From Symsagittifera roscoffensis (Eukaryota > Xenacoelomorpha > Acoela > Convolutidae), in NCBI RefSeq assembly GCF_963678635.1, contig NC_087066.1, positions 60,668,875-60,732,874 on the forward strand: 64,000 bases of DNA. Direction: 5' to 3'. Below are positions 12,077-23,297 of this stretch, in pieces. Position 1 is the stretch's first letter; every line of letters starts with the position of its first letter. The notes under the pieces were generated by a model, which was given only the letters and a program-made list of their open reading frames with translations, was not told the DNA's origin and did not search any database. Both the position numbers and the translations under genes were made by a program.

Positions 12077-12484
12077 ATAGTATTACTAATATTATTATTT
12101 ATATAGCCTATATTAATAGTCTTATATCGTTTTTCAGTGAAAAACAACGAAAACAGACCGGTTTTTAGGGTCAAAATAGCGATATTTTGATCCCCCCACA
12201 AGTCGCGATTTTTGATATATCGACATTTTTTCAAACGGAAAAAAGCGCTAAGTTAGTGTGTTACATTGTAAGTGCACTACCTCAATAGATAGAACCGGTT
12301 AAGTTTAGTCCGGAAGTGGTTGGAACTATTTTGGAACCAAAAACCGAATTTTCGTGATTTTTGAGAAAACGAAACAATATAAATTTAGAAAATTTTTTGA
12401 AATTTTTGAGTTACAACAGTAAAAATAGTTGTTCGGACAACGTCCACTAGTGAATCTACAAGTTTTAAAACCCGCTACCCGAAA

Positions 12485-12552
12485 GCCTTCCGGGTTGCAG
12501 AGAAATCGAACATAACGTGTTTGATTTGGTGGATTCATCAATCCGGAGGGGT
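12485..12552 (+). promoter_or_regulatory. Leader hairpin module 3
   Basis: CCTTCCGG (12486-12493) pairs with CCGGAGGG (12543-12550), eight pairs with one G-U. The intervening sequence (AGAAATCGAAC, then TTGATT-x-GGTGGATTCA) is visibly homologous to the LTR module at 10715-10779, so the modules are true repeats and not chance stems. Confidence 0.75.
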
Positions 12553-12891
12553 CCAGGTAGCATAGTTTTTCGCAAATTTTTTCTGCTAAAGCGTTTTAGA
12601 TCGGGTATTTGCATTGAACTAGAAGAGTATAGGCCTTTTGAGCTCGGATCAATAGTTTTTAGGTCGGAAGGACCAGAATTGCGGAAAAAGTTAGGTGGAA
12701 CCTATAAGTGAGAAATTTTTTGAGTTTGCAAGAAAGACGTTTTGGCTAATAAATTTTTCGACAGCTGGACAGATCCGGTTAATCTTGGTACCATTAGATC
12801 AGAAATTAGCTGAACTTACTAGTAGGAAAGAGAATTACTCGAAAAAGCCAGCGAGAAAATTTTTTGAGATTGTTTTTAGCAAATTACACAA

Positions 12892-12915
12892 ATCCGGAGG
12901 GGTACACCCTTCACG
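12892..12915 (+). repeat. Leader motif with reversed arm order
   Basis: ATCCGGAGGGGT (12892-12903) is followed at once by ACCCTTCACG (12906-12915). GGGGT and ACCCTT can pair across a very short loop. In the other modules the CCCTTC arm comes first. Confidence 0.6.
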
Positions 12916-13060
12916 TTTTATAAATTTTTCTGAAAAAACCCTTAGACCCCTACCAAAAGGTAATAGCGGTTGAATAAAGTAACTTTAGGCCGTTCTAGAC
13001 CAAAAGGGAGGGCTAAAGGCACAGCAAAAGCTTAATCGAGCCGAAGTAGGGCCAGCGATA

Positions 13061-13122
13061 AGACCCTTCACCGTTAGCGTGAATTGTCAAATAAGAGGCT
13101 TAACTTCAATCCGGAAGGGTCT
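13061..13122 (+). promoter_or_regulatory. Leader hairpin module 4
   Basis: AGACCCTTC (13061-13069) pairs perfectly over nine bases with GAAGGGTCT (13114-13122), which is the end of ATCCGGAAGGGTCT. The 5' arm continues ACCGTTAGCGTGAA, the same consensus seen in the LTR and module 1. Confidence 0.75.
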
Positions 13123-13135
13123 AGGAAGGTAGTAC

Positions 13136-13196
13136 ATACCCTTCCCAGTTAATAGAAAGAGCATAATTGCATCGGAGAACGTATCCGGAGGGGTAT
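13136..13196 (+). promoter_or_regulatory. Leader hairpin module 5
   Basis: ATACCCTTCC (13136-13145) pairs over ten bases with GGAGGGGTAT (13187-13196), with one G-U. The covarying AT/AT flank, which differs from the AG/CT flank of module 4, supports real base pairing. Confidence 0.75.
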
Positions 13197-13372
13197 AAGT
13201 TGAAAAAAGGAAATCTCCGAAAAGCCACTTTTACAAAACCGGAGGGCTCCCAATCCGGAGGGGTCAAAGATTTTTCAAGTTAGGAGGGGTCCGAATCCGG
13301 AGGGGTCTTGTATCAACCAACTCAGAGGGGTCCGAATCCGGAAGGGTCCTATTCGTGCCAATCCGGAGGGGT
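13183..13372 (+). repeat. Dense cluster of leader motif copies
   Basis: Five exact ATCCGGARGGGT sites (13183, 13253, 13295, 13336, 13361) and three partial ones (13238, 13280, 13321) lie within 190 bp. The 13280-13306 and 13321-13347 stretches are duplicates of the form AGGGGTCCGAATCCGGARGGGTC. All copies are on the plus strand. Confidence 0.9.
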
Positions 13373-14150
13373 ATTATTTTATTAAGGACTTAGGTAGACG
13401 AAAGAAAGACTAAAAAGTGAGAGGTATTAGGTTATTAGCACACAGGCTAGGTATCAGTGACTGCACTGGTAACTTGCCTTTCAATAAGAACCAGACTAAT
13501 ACAAAACAGGTCCGAACTCGGATATTCGCGACACTGAGTCTAAATTAAAAAGAGCGTGATTCATTGGTGTGGATTGAAACATAATACGTTTTTGGGAAAA
13601 GTGACTGCCCTGAGGATTTTAGTAGGTCTAGCTCGGGCAGTCCGAAGGCAGATAGGTAACACAGTACTCGGTGGGTGCAATAGACGCCCACTTGAGAAAA
13701 TTACTGCCTTCAAAGTTTTGTCTGTTTGGTGCAGCACCGAGCAGGGAAAACTTTTTCTTTAAAAGACAGGTTCGACTATTGTACTGCGACCGACTAAGAG
13801 TACAAGACACATACGTTTTTTTTTATATATATACATTCATATTGTGTCAAAATAAATTATTTGTTTTTGATTTTAGATCAACATAAACTGTGCTTGATTG
13901 GGTAGTGAGTACACTATCTTTTAAATTGACTGATAACATCATATTGTGCTAATTTCAAAATATTACCACCGATATTCGGTTAGTGTGAATAAATTTTATA
14001 CAAACTGTACTCTGACAACATACAGGGATTCTTGGTCACTATTTAATAGAAACTGGTGAAATTTATTGTGTTGTGTCATTATTATTGTTAAAACTATAAG
14101 GTCTCTAGCAATTGAGTCAAGAGTAGGCATTGGAAAGTGACAAATAGAGA

Positions 14151-15137
14151 ATGAGTCTAGACAAGTCAAGGATACCAAAACGATGTAATAGCTCTAGGAA
14201 ATTCATACCTGAAAAGCAAAGAAAAACGATGACCGATCCTTTTGTGGATTGGATCAAGCGATCCCGGTCCGATAAAGAGGAGACGGTTTCAGGCAGAATG
14301 GTTGAAACGAGAAGTCAGAAGACCTCAGAAGAGCGAAGAGAACTGTTAGAAGTGGAGGTCAATACGGACCATACCATGAACGACAACCAGGAAGTAAATG
14401 GACTGGAAGGGAGAGGCAGAAGGCTGGCGAGTGAATCTACTCCGGTAGAACAAGGCCACGATCTTGCCACTTCCACCGGGACATTGGATCGGGAAGAGAT
14501 GTCGGAACTGTCGGACATCTCAACTGAAGTAGCGGCAACTAGAAGATCTCCGACAGACAACACTATGATGGCAAGCGGAACTGGGAAGAAAACAACGTCA
14601 TCATCGTTCTCAGAAAGAATGAAGAACACCTTTGGAAACATCTTTCCATTCAGCATGGGAGGAGGAACAGGAAACGATGGTGAGTCCCAGGAGGATGAGG
14701 AAGATGGAGAAGAGCAAGGGGACTTTGGATCTCAAGTCAGCCTCAATAGTTCGATCCAGGAGAGTGAGGCACACGTTTGAAGAGAGACTGGAACCATGGA
14801 CAATTTTGGTGTAGTGACAACGATAAGCAAGGAAGCAAACACACCGGGCCAGTCAAAGGACTTCGCGATTAGGACAAGTTCGGAGCCACAACCTGGAGAG
14901 AGTAGAACCAGAGGGCTCGGCAACGCGTTAATGGATCCTGAAATAAATAATGAAAAGACGTTGAAGCAGAGAGTCAAGGCCCGGATCTCGACAAGCACGA
15001 AGTTACCTGGGACCGACAGGGTTACACCGCCACTAGTGACGCCACTCGTGGATAACGGGGCAGCACTAGAGGAAGCCTTAAATAACATAGTGGGCAGTTT
15101 AGGAGAACAAAATGAACAGATGTCAAAGAATGAGTGA
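14151..15137 (+). pseudogene. gag N-terminal region, interrupted
   Basis: The frame starts at ATG 14151. An internal Met at 14298 begins MVETRSQK, which lines up with MVSTRSGT at 63140 in the second element and could be an alternative start. The product is acidic and Ser/Thr-rich with no fold I recognise, as expected for a gag N-terminal (matrix-like) part. A TGA at 14778-14780 interrupts it; the same frame continues to 15137. At about 15112-15137 the coding frame shifts to the next CDS, so this copy needs one readthrough and one frameshift to reach the capsid region. A CGA-to-TGA change is the simplest cause of the stop; programmed recoding is less likely. Confidence 0.65.
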
Positions 15138-18100
15138 ACTAGAAAGAGCAGTTCACATTGAAAGAGAAAGTCTGCGGGAAGAAATAAACCGCAACAGACA
15201 AGAAGTTAGCAGAAGCGAAAAACGCTTGAAAGAGAGAACGGACGAACATATGACGAGGAACTTGTCGCGAATGACAAGAGAGGCGGAACAGAGGGAGTTA
15301 CGCTTAAGAGCCGACATGGAGAAGTTAAGAATTCAGCAAGAGCAGTCTCTTGGGACTCTTGACACAAAGATAGACGCGATGATGGAGAGGCGAACTCAGG
15401 CTATCATGGATAGGTTGGACGGGCTACTAAGCAGCAAGAGTGGACCAAAAGAAGGAGAGCCGAACTCGGGAGGTCCCAGCAGGGAACCGAGGGTGAACTT
15501 CAATGAACATCAAAGGAGGAAGACGTATGGATCCACTAGAGGCAGGGGCAGTTCATCAGGCTATGCCACAAGGGGTAATCAAGCATGGGGCCCGAACAGT
15601 AGAGCAAGTTCAACGGGGAACAGACAAACCTCGAGCGAACAACCAACGCAAAGCACACATGCGACTGGGAGAAGTGATTCTGGCAACAGGGGGCATACAA
15701 GCCCAAGGAGGAGTCATATGGGCCAAGCGGGAAACGCTCATGGTGATTCGGATTGCAGGGATGCACCGCACACAGAGCCTTCGACAAGGTGTGAGGACAC
15801 TCAAGCGGGACACTCAAGGGATGCTACGGCAATGGCCACAGCATTTGAACCCCTGAACAGGTCTTTGGAGACATTCCTGACGAGGTTATCTTGAACCAAT
15901 GAACGCAGTGAGAAGTCCAGAAGAGTCTTTAAGAAACCAAGATGCTACAAAGACGAATCTGATGGCTGTTTTGATACCTGGATAGAGGTAATGAAGTTGC
16001 ATTTTGAGGAAGAGGACTTGTCGGAGAGACAGGAATGCAGTGCGCTCACCAGCAACTTGGAAGGGACAGCCCTGAACTGTGTCATGGCCAAGAAGCAATA
16101 TCAACGTGACACTGCTGAAAAAATCTTCGAAATCTTGTTTAACCGTTTCGGATCAGGGGTGCAGGGGCACCAGGCGATGATGCACTTCGAGAAACGGAGG
16201 CAACGAGAAGATGAAACAATAGACAAGTTTCTCGATGATTTGGAAATGCTGAGAAGACGCAGCCAACCGGATGAGTCAAACCGAAGGATGAACCTGGCCG
16301 TAGCCTCAAAATTCATCGATGGTGTGAAAAATGATGAACTTCGCACGATGCTAGCAACGCATTACACACCACTATCAACTAATGCGCCAACACCGGAGGA
16401 GTTGAGGCTAAAATCAAACGAGTATCTTTTGTTGAAACCTCCTTCGAGATCTGGATATTACAAGAACAATTATGGAAATTTTAACAACGGACCAGCAAAC
16501 CAAGGGAACAATTGGTACAAACCGAGGGATGATATGGACAAGAGACGCTCTTGTGCTAATTGCAGTTCAACAGACCATCATGTGTCAGCATGCCCAGCTT
16601 ACAAACAAGGCATGAAAGCAATAGGCTTTAGCCTCGAGGACGAAGATGCGTCAGAGTTGGACCATGAGGATTTCATGAGAGGAGTAATTGCGAAATTCGG
16701 CCCGAGGTGTTTCTTTTGTAACTTGGAAGGTCATTTTAAATCAGACTGTCCGCAATTCTGGGATGCAGTGGCAGACATCAAGCATCCAAGACATGAAGAA
16801 GCTTTGTCAGGAGTGAAAGCCAGCAAGGCTCGACTTTTGAGTGAAGCGGAGGCACGCAGAAAGGATAAACCTCAAGAGCTGGTAGCAAAGAAGATGCAAG
16901 CGGTAACAGAGGAAGCACGTGAACCGGAACCAGCAACTGCGGCCGATGACTTCAAAATCGATTATAGGGCAGCTGCGAGGGATGCTATAAATAGAGTACA
17001 GCAGGAACTAGTGACGAAAGAGATTGAACAGAAGGTGAAACTCGAGCTGGAGAATGAAAAATTACAGGAGCAACTGAACGCCTTCGAAGCAACGGAAGTT
17101 GAAGAGGCAAAAGCACCAAGCAGCTTGAGCATGAAGCTTAATGTGATCTCCGGTCAGAGGTTCGGCATGGTGCCGCAAGGAAGTAAAATACAGTCGATAA
17201 TCTCGGTGGCAGGGCATCAGGTAATCAGAAATCTGAGTGAACCGTCTGAGTTCACTTTGATGCATTTGGACACATATGCAGACTATCTGAGGCAGATGGA
17301 GCCACGCACCGAGTCGAGGGCTGTGAGGGCACTACTAACGACGGGTGGCCCTCGCATGAAGAAACTTCATGGACGCTACCTAGAAGTCTATGGGCCGTAT
17401 CAAGTGATGCTGAACGTGGATGGGATCAGTATCTACACCAGGACTTATGTAACAACAGATGATGACCAAATAGAGCAGATCTATTTGGGAGAAGAGGAAC
17501 TCAAGGTCCGCAAGATAGGCCATGACGCCATGATGGAACAAGACGCAGTACACATTGGATATGAAGCAGATGTGACAGCACATCTGCTCGACACCAACGG
17601 AACAAAAATTGGAGTCACAGGGCTTCTGGACACAGGAGCGGTAGTGAGTGTGATGCCGATAAAAACTTGGGAAAGAATGGGCTTCACGCGGGAAGATCTA
17701 ATTCCAACGAATCTCCGACTGGCCGCAGCCAATCGAGGGGCTATCTACGTAGCCGGAAGAACACCAATAACGGTCCTTCACATGGGAGGACGAGATCTTT
17801 GGATGAGCTTCCTGGTGGTAGAGAATCTGGACGATGCCGACCAATTCATCTTGGGCAGAGATTTTGTCAGGAATTTTGACGTGATGATTGATTTGAACAA
17901 CGGTCTGATACGGATTAGAAACCCGGACCGAAAGTATGTTAAGAGACCAATTAATAGGATAATAACAGACGAAAATAAGGTACCAGTTTTTTTGGATAGA
18001 AAAGTAAAATTAAAACCAGGACAAGCTGTAGTGGCAATTTTTAGAATGAGAAATTTAAATTCGTTGAGTGATAATAAACAGGTTTGCTTGGTACCGAATC

Positions 18101-18405
18101 CAAATAGTCAGAGTTCGGTGATTTTAGGCAGGAGCTTCTCGGTAACGCGAAACGGACTGTGTGTCAGTGTGTTGTTGAACACACTGGACACCACGGTTTC
18201 AATCCAGCGTGGAAAGAAGCTTGGCTACGCTTTGCCGATGAGAACCGACTATGAGGAGACAGAAAACTTGAAGAAATATAGTGTGAAAGACTGTCCTTAT
18301 CATGCAAATAAAGATAATATTTTAAAGAGAATTAATGAATTAAAATCTATTCATAAATTGTTTTCAATGAAATCCGAAACGGACGACGGCTTATCAAGCT
18401 GCTAG
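15112..18405 (+). pseudogene. gag capsid, zinc knuckles and aspartic protease
   Basis: Structural Gag plus protease of the LTR element. 15112-15450 is Glu/Arg-rich and predicted coiled coil, followed by a Gly/Ser/Arg-rich linker. A TGA at 15892-15894 breaks the frame, which stays open on both sides. The part after ATG 15991 is 804 codons. It holds a capsid-like helical region (about residues 20-160), two CCHC zinc knuckles (C188-C191-H196-C201 and C240-C243-H248-C253) for RNA binding, a charged coiled segment (about 310-365), and an aspartic protease with DTG at D547 (GLLDTGAVVSVMP). The frame ends in TAG at 18403 and continues directly into RT in the same frame, so Gag-Pol was probably one frame or separated by one suppressible stop. 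Confidence 0.82.
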
Positions 18406-18798
18406 AATTTTCCGGAACGCCCCTCGTCATATGAACTAGATTCTGACAAACCGGTTTTGCCAGAAATAGAACATTTAAAAGGGAAAATAGGTGAGGGAGA
18501 TTTTGAAAAATTGCGGGACCTCCTAAATCGGAACGCCGAGGTATTTTCAAAACATAAGGCGGACATCGGTTGCTGTAATTTCGTCGAACACGAAATCGAA
18601 CTAGAAGAGGGCGCCGTTCCCCATAGGGAAGGCGCAAGGCGAATGACGCCACATAAATCGGAAGCGTGCCGAGCGGAAATAGAAATGTTGCTTGAATACG
18701 ACATGATAGAACCCTCGAAATCGCCATGGGCTTGCGGAGTAGTAATGGCGAAAAAGAAAGGGGGCAGCTTAGATTTTGTTGCGACTTTCGTTACTTGA
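18406..18798 (+). pseudogene. Reverse transcriptase N-terminal part
   Basis: Continues the gag-protease frame after TAG 18403. It carries the RT lead-in found in gypsy-like elements, with EHEIELEEGAVPH followed by MIEPSKSPWACGVVMAKKK (fingers). Near 18770-18776 a one-base loss shifts the frame: the next CDS carries on with RFCCDFRYLN. It overlaps that CDS by 73 bp. This lesion lies inside the RT catalytic domain, so the copy cannot make an intact Pol without recoding. Confidence 0.8.
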
Positions 18799-21700
18799 AC
18801 GCGGTAACGATAAAAGATGCGTACCCGATACCGCGAATAGACGAGAGCCTATCTAAACTTGGTGATGCCAAGTTCTTCACCACATTGGACTTAGGTTCTG
18901 CCTTCTGGCAGGTTCCTTTGCGGAAAAAGGATAGGGAAAAAACCGGTTTCGCGTGCGAATTGGGGTTGTACCAGTGGAAGAGGATGCCCTTCGGCTTGTG
19001 CAATGCAACAGCAACTTTTCAAAGGCTGATGGCTCAGGCTTTGACAGGAGTGACCAAAAAGTACGGGAATCTCTTGATGTGCTACGTGGATGACGTAGTC
19101 ATAGCGACACCGACCCTGGAGGATCACATTGATTGGCTCGATGAGGTCTTCGGATGTATAAAAAGAGCAGGCTTGAAATGCAAACCATCGAAATGTGAAA
19201 TCCTTAGGGATTCGATCAAGTACCTGGGAAGAATGGTGGACAGGCTTGGTGTGAGGCCAGATCCAGAAGCAGTAGAGGCTGTGCTGACATGGAAGGCTCC
19301 GAGGACGGACACACAGCTAATGAGCTTCCTGGGGTTTACCAATTATTACCGTGAATTCATTAAAGGATATGCGGACAAGGTGTACCCGATGCAGAAGCTG
19401 ATGCGCAACAAAGGGAAAAAGTTCGAATGGAACGATGAGGCACAGGTTGCATTCGAGAACATAAAGCGGGAACTGTGCGAAGCGCCAGTGCTGGGCATGC
19501 CTACAGAAAAGGGCATGTATGTTCTCGACACAGACGCATCGGTGGTGGCCATCTCAGGAATCTTGCATCAAGAGCAAGAATGGAACGGAAGAACAGTTCT
19601 CCGTCCCATTGCATACGGCAGCAAGGTCTTGAGTGACACAGAGATGAAATATGGCGCACCAAAAGCAGAAATGTTTGCAGTAGTCACCTTCGTGGAGAAG
19701 TACCGTGCATACTTGGGGTGCGCTCCCTTCAAGTTACGCGTGGACAACAGAGCGTTATCCTGGTTGAAGACCTACTCGATGGATCAGAGTTATATTGGTA
19801 GATGGATAGTAAGACTGGATGGCTACCAAATGATAATCGAACAAAGGATGCGTGATAAACACCAGAAAGCTGACAGCCTCAGCAAGAAAACTGAGTTCTA
19901 TGAAAGATTGGAGCAGAAGCAGGCCAATCAGGCGGAAATAAAGGAAGGATTCTCGTTTTTGGACGAAGAAACTTATGAAGCGCTTCCCTTAACAAGATGG
20001 TTGGATAAATCGGGACATCCAATTCCAGGGCACCCTGAGTTACCTGTAGAGAAAGCAGCCGAGATAAAGATCCTGTCCAAGGAGGATCCGGTCCCCTTGG
20101 ATTTGTTGCTGCGCTCGAACCTGGTCCAGCAAGAACTCTCTCGCATGAATATAAACAGCCTCTCATTATTGGATAAAACGGTGCAAGTCACACCACAAGT
20201 AATGCGGATGCTGGGTGGATTGTTAGAAAGAGAAGTGACCAGAGATGACCCCGAGCGGACAGCAGCAGTGGCATCGCTAACAGTCAGCGGGAAGGTGAAG
20301 ATCATGCCGTCCATACGACAGCACGAAGAGAACGAAAGGGATTGTAGGACAATAGTTCAGCAACTAGTATCCTCAATACCCCAAGATATTTTAACAAGTA
20401 CTTCTTACGGACAGAAAGAACAGGCGAGCAGCAAGCGAAAGAAAACCGTCACCTTTGTAGACCGGGAAAAAGAGGGTGAAGTTGTCGAACAAAATCTGCC
20501 GCAAGACTATTTGTCCGGGGAGAAGGATGATGAGAAGAACCAGCGATCACAATATCAACACCCGGGACAAGGAAAGTTGTCCGGGGAGTCTGAGATAAAC
20601 GAGGAAATTCCTGATGAGAAACAGGACCCAGAGAACAAGGTTTTGTCCGGGGAGTTCAGGTGGATGCAAAGAAAGCACAGACATGATCTGGAGGAGCGTG
20701 CAGTCTCCAGCACAACCTCTTCGACGGATGATGCTTCCCGAAACTCAGGAATGGACACCTATTCAGACAGGAACTCGAGTTCGGGATCCGAACTGTCAGA
20801 ACTGGCGATACACACGCTACTAGTGGAAACTCGGGCGAGAGACCTGGACAGAGAGGTGTACCAGGATCCTGACAGTGATCGCTACCTAATACCAAGCGAA
20901 AGAGTCTTTGACAACGCAGCGGATGACTTAGAAACGATAGCGGTATCGAAGCGTTCGATAAGCCTGTTGCCGCAGAAAGAGGTAGTCAGGACTGATCTTC
21001 AGCCGTTTCAGCAAGAAACACAACCGTTGGCGAAGATTTGGTGCGTTAAGATGGAAGAAGACACACATCAGCCCAACGAGCTGAATAGTCAGATGAGGGT
21101 CATGAAGACATACTTGAAGGCGAGATACAGACTCTCGGACCTTCTAAGAGCGCAGAGAAATGATCGCATGACAAGCAACCTGAAAAGGTGGATCGAGAAT
21201 GGTTCTCCGGATAAAGGGGACCTCGAGGAGGATAGTTATCGCATCCTGAGACAATACTTCATGCAGAAGGAAGGGAGGTTATATCTGAACAAGGACGGGA
21301 TTGTGGCTTGCAAAAGAAGGGAGGAAGACAGAGTCCTATACAAGTATAACGCGATAATGTTAACGCAACTCTATCAGACAGAACTATTATTCAGGTCACA
21401 CGATCAGATGGGCCATCAGGGGATCGACAAAGTATATCAGAGGATCCTGAAGCGCTTTGAGTGGCCTGGAATGAAAAAGGCATGTGAGAAATGGGTAACA
21501 GCGTGCCTGTCATGCCAACAGGTCAAGGATCCAAAGAAATTACGATTTCCTTTACAATCGATTGAGTCGTCTGAATTCAACGAGGTGGTGCAGATAGATC
21601 ACCAAAAGATATGCATGACAGACAGCGGTTATAACCAAGTCTTGGTCATGATAGATCACTTCACGAAGTATGCAGAGGCCGTGCCCTGCATAACTGCCTC

Positions 21701-22154
21701 GGCGGAAGAGACATGCGACCACCTGATCAATACGTGGATAGCAAGACATGGTTGTCCGATGACGTTTCAATCGGATAATGGAACAGCTTTCGTAGGAGAG
21801 CTTACGAAAGAGCTTATGAGACGCTCACAGGTCGCTCAGGCTCACTCCACGACATACCACCCTCAAACGAATGGCCTAGTGGAAAGACAGAATAGGACGT
21901 TAGTGTCGATGCTGAGGGTATATTGTTCCAGGTACATGACCGATTGGGACAGATACCTTCCACAGGTGATGGGAGTTTATAATAGCACGCAACACTCCAC
22001 CACTGGAGTCAGTCCACACATGATGCTGACGGGGCACGAGAAGTCTTTACCCTTGACATTCTTCTACCCAGAGTATGAGGGAAAGAAAACATCTCCACAG
22101 GTTTACGTAAGGGATGTGATCAGACGTCAACAGGAGTTGAACGATCTGTGCTGA
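18726..22154 (+). pseudogene. Pol: RT, RNase H and integrase
   Basis: Ty3/gypsy-type Pol core, 1142 codons. RT has FRYLNAVT, LDLGSAFWQ, PFGLCNA and the YVDD catalytic box (residues 120-123). RNase H follows (DTDAS near residue 270). A long linker of about 480 residues (20000-21350) has 22-residue LSGE repeats. Integrase has an HHCC zinc site (H-x3-H, then CLSCQQ) and a catalytic triad D958, D1017 (SDNG) and E1053 (NGLVERQN), spaced D-58-D-35-E as in canonical integrases. The frame ends in TGA (22152-22154) inside the integrase C-terminal region, but the same frame continues on the other side. The stop and the upstream RT frameshift indicate a defective copy. Confidence 0.9.
20511..20654 (+). 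repeat. 66-bp repeats in pol with 12-mer TTGTCCGGGGAG
   Basis: TTGTCCGGGGAG occurs at 20511-20522, 20577-20588 and 20643-20654, exactly 66 bp apart and encoding L-S-G-E each time. Only this 12-mer is exact; the rest of each 66-bp unit is diverged but keeps an acidic, Lys/Gln-rich composition. A fourth copy lies at 23131-23142 in another reading frame. Confidence 0.85.
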
Positions 22155-23297
22155 CGAAATACTCAGCAGGCACAGGCAAGGCAGAGGAAAAGATTCGACA
22201 AGAAAGCAGCTGGTGCAAAGGCTTACTCGGTGGGAGACTACGTATGGGTATTTCAGAACGTTATACCACCGAAAGGGACAAAAAAGCTCCTAAAAAAATG
22301 GAGGGGACCCTTCATGATTACAGAGGTGCATCAGGAGGGACGCTTTTATAGACTGAGTACTGGCCGAGCCGCCCACTACGAGAACATCAAGTCACACAAT
22401 CCATCGACAGAAGACTGGTGTATACCTGCAGACATGGAAGAAGGGGATTATCTAATGATGGACCCTGCTTGTGAGGTCAATGAAAAAGGCACCAGGGACA
22501 AGAACGATGGAAACGAAGTCGTAGAGGAAGGCACGGATACACCATTGGACCTGGATCCAAACGAACAGATCGAAGCGGACGATGAAACCTTACCCTACGC
22601 AGAGGAAGATTGGCAGGATCCCGAACAGACAGAGGTTCCCAAGAACTTCGAACCAGATCTTCCGTTCACGATGCAGACTCGTCAGAAGGACGGGACGAGA
22701 CCAAGAAAGAAATACAATCCTTACGGTGACGACTTTGTAGTGGATAGGATAAATCTAAAGAAAATAGTGGAGGAAGTAGTGGGTTTAGAGGAGATAACCG
22801 TGTCACAAGACATTGACATAATCGATGATCACAACGATGAGTGGGTTGATGACTGGTTGAAACCCGAGGTAGAATTCGACGAAGAGCAACAGCAGTCAAA
22901 TGAACAAGACCTGACGAACTTGCGTGTCTTAGAGTGGCTGAACGAAATGACATCAGACCCTAAAAAGACCAGCGTTACGATTCAAGACATAGATCGTGAA
23001 AGCGCGAAATACATTAAGACCGAACGAGATGATCCTTCCTGGGCTGCCCAGGAAGGACAACTTCTCATTCCAGCTTCTAACCTTGACTTGATATCCGGTA
23101 TGCGATCGACGGGGACGCCGATGGATATTTTTGTCCGGGGAGTGGGGGTAGGACTTACCCACACTGAAAACCTGATAATAAAAAAATTGAGAATAGCAAG
23201 AGAAACAGGAGAGTTAGAAGCAGAAACAGGCGAAGAACCTAAGAAACCTGACATAGGCAGGGTGGTTGAATCATATTTTAACTTACCAAATGAATAG
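22155..23297 (+). pseudogene. Integrase C-terminus and acidic extension
   Basis: Same frame as the integrase core after TGA 22152. It begins with a basic stretch, then VGDYVWVFQ and WRGPFMITEV. This is the GPY/F module typical of gypsy-type integrase C-termini, which binds DNA or chromatin. A roughly 280-residue acidic tail follows, with no fold I recognise; it includes the second-frame copy of TTGTCCGGGGAG at 23131. It stops at TAG 23295, beyond which the same frame runs into the macro-like segment. The long extension is not part of ordinary gypsy Pol. Confidence 0.75.

Larger units (their letters stand above)
11246..14150 (+). other. Long untranslated leader of the LTR element
   Basis: About 2.9 kb separate the 5' LTR from the first gag ATG. 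Open frames here are short and low-complexity, so it appears non-coding. It is dominated by a recurring 12-base site, ATCCGGARGGGT, and by stem-loops using it. The last 350 bp (13800-14150) are AT-rich and free of the motif. Confidence 0.75.

Noticed and set aside
11791-12234. A 147-codon minus-strand open frame in the LTR-element leader
   Set aside because: It overlaps leader hairpin module 2 and the motif copies; its sequence is explained by the repeats on the plus strand, and no family features are seen.
13183-13372. A CRISPR-like array
   Set aside because: The repeats are 12-mers with irregular spacing and many degenerate copies, inside a eukaryotic retroelement leader; no cas genes are present.
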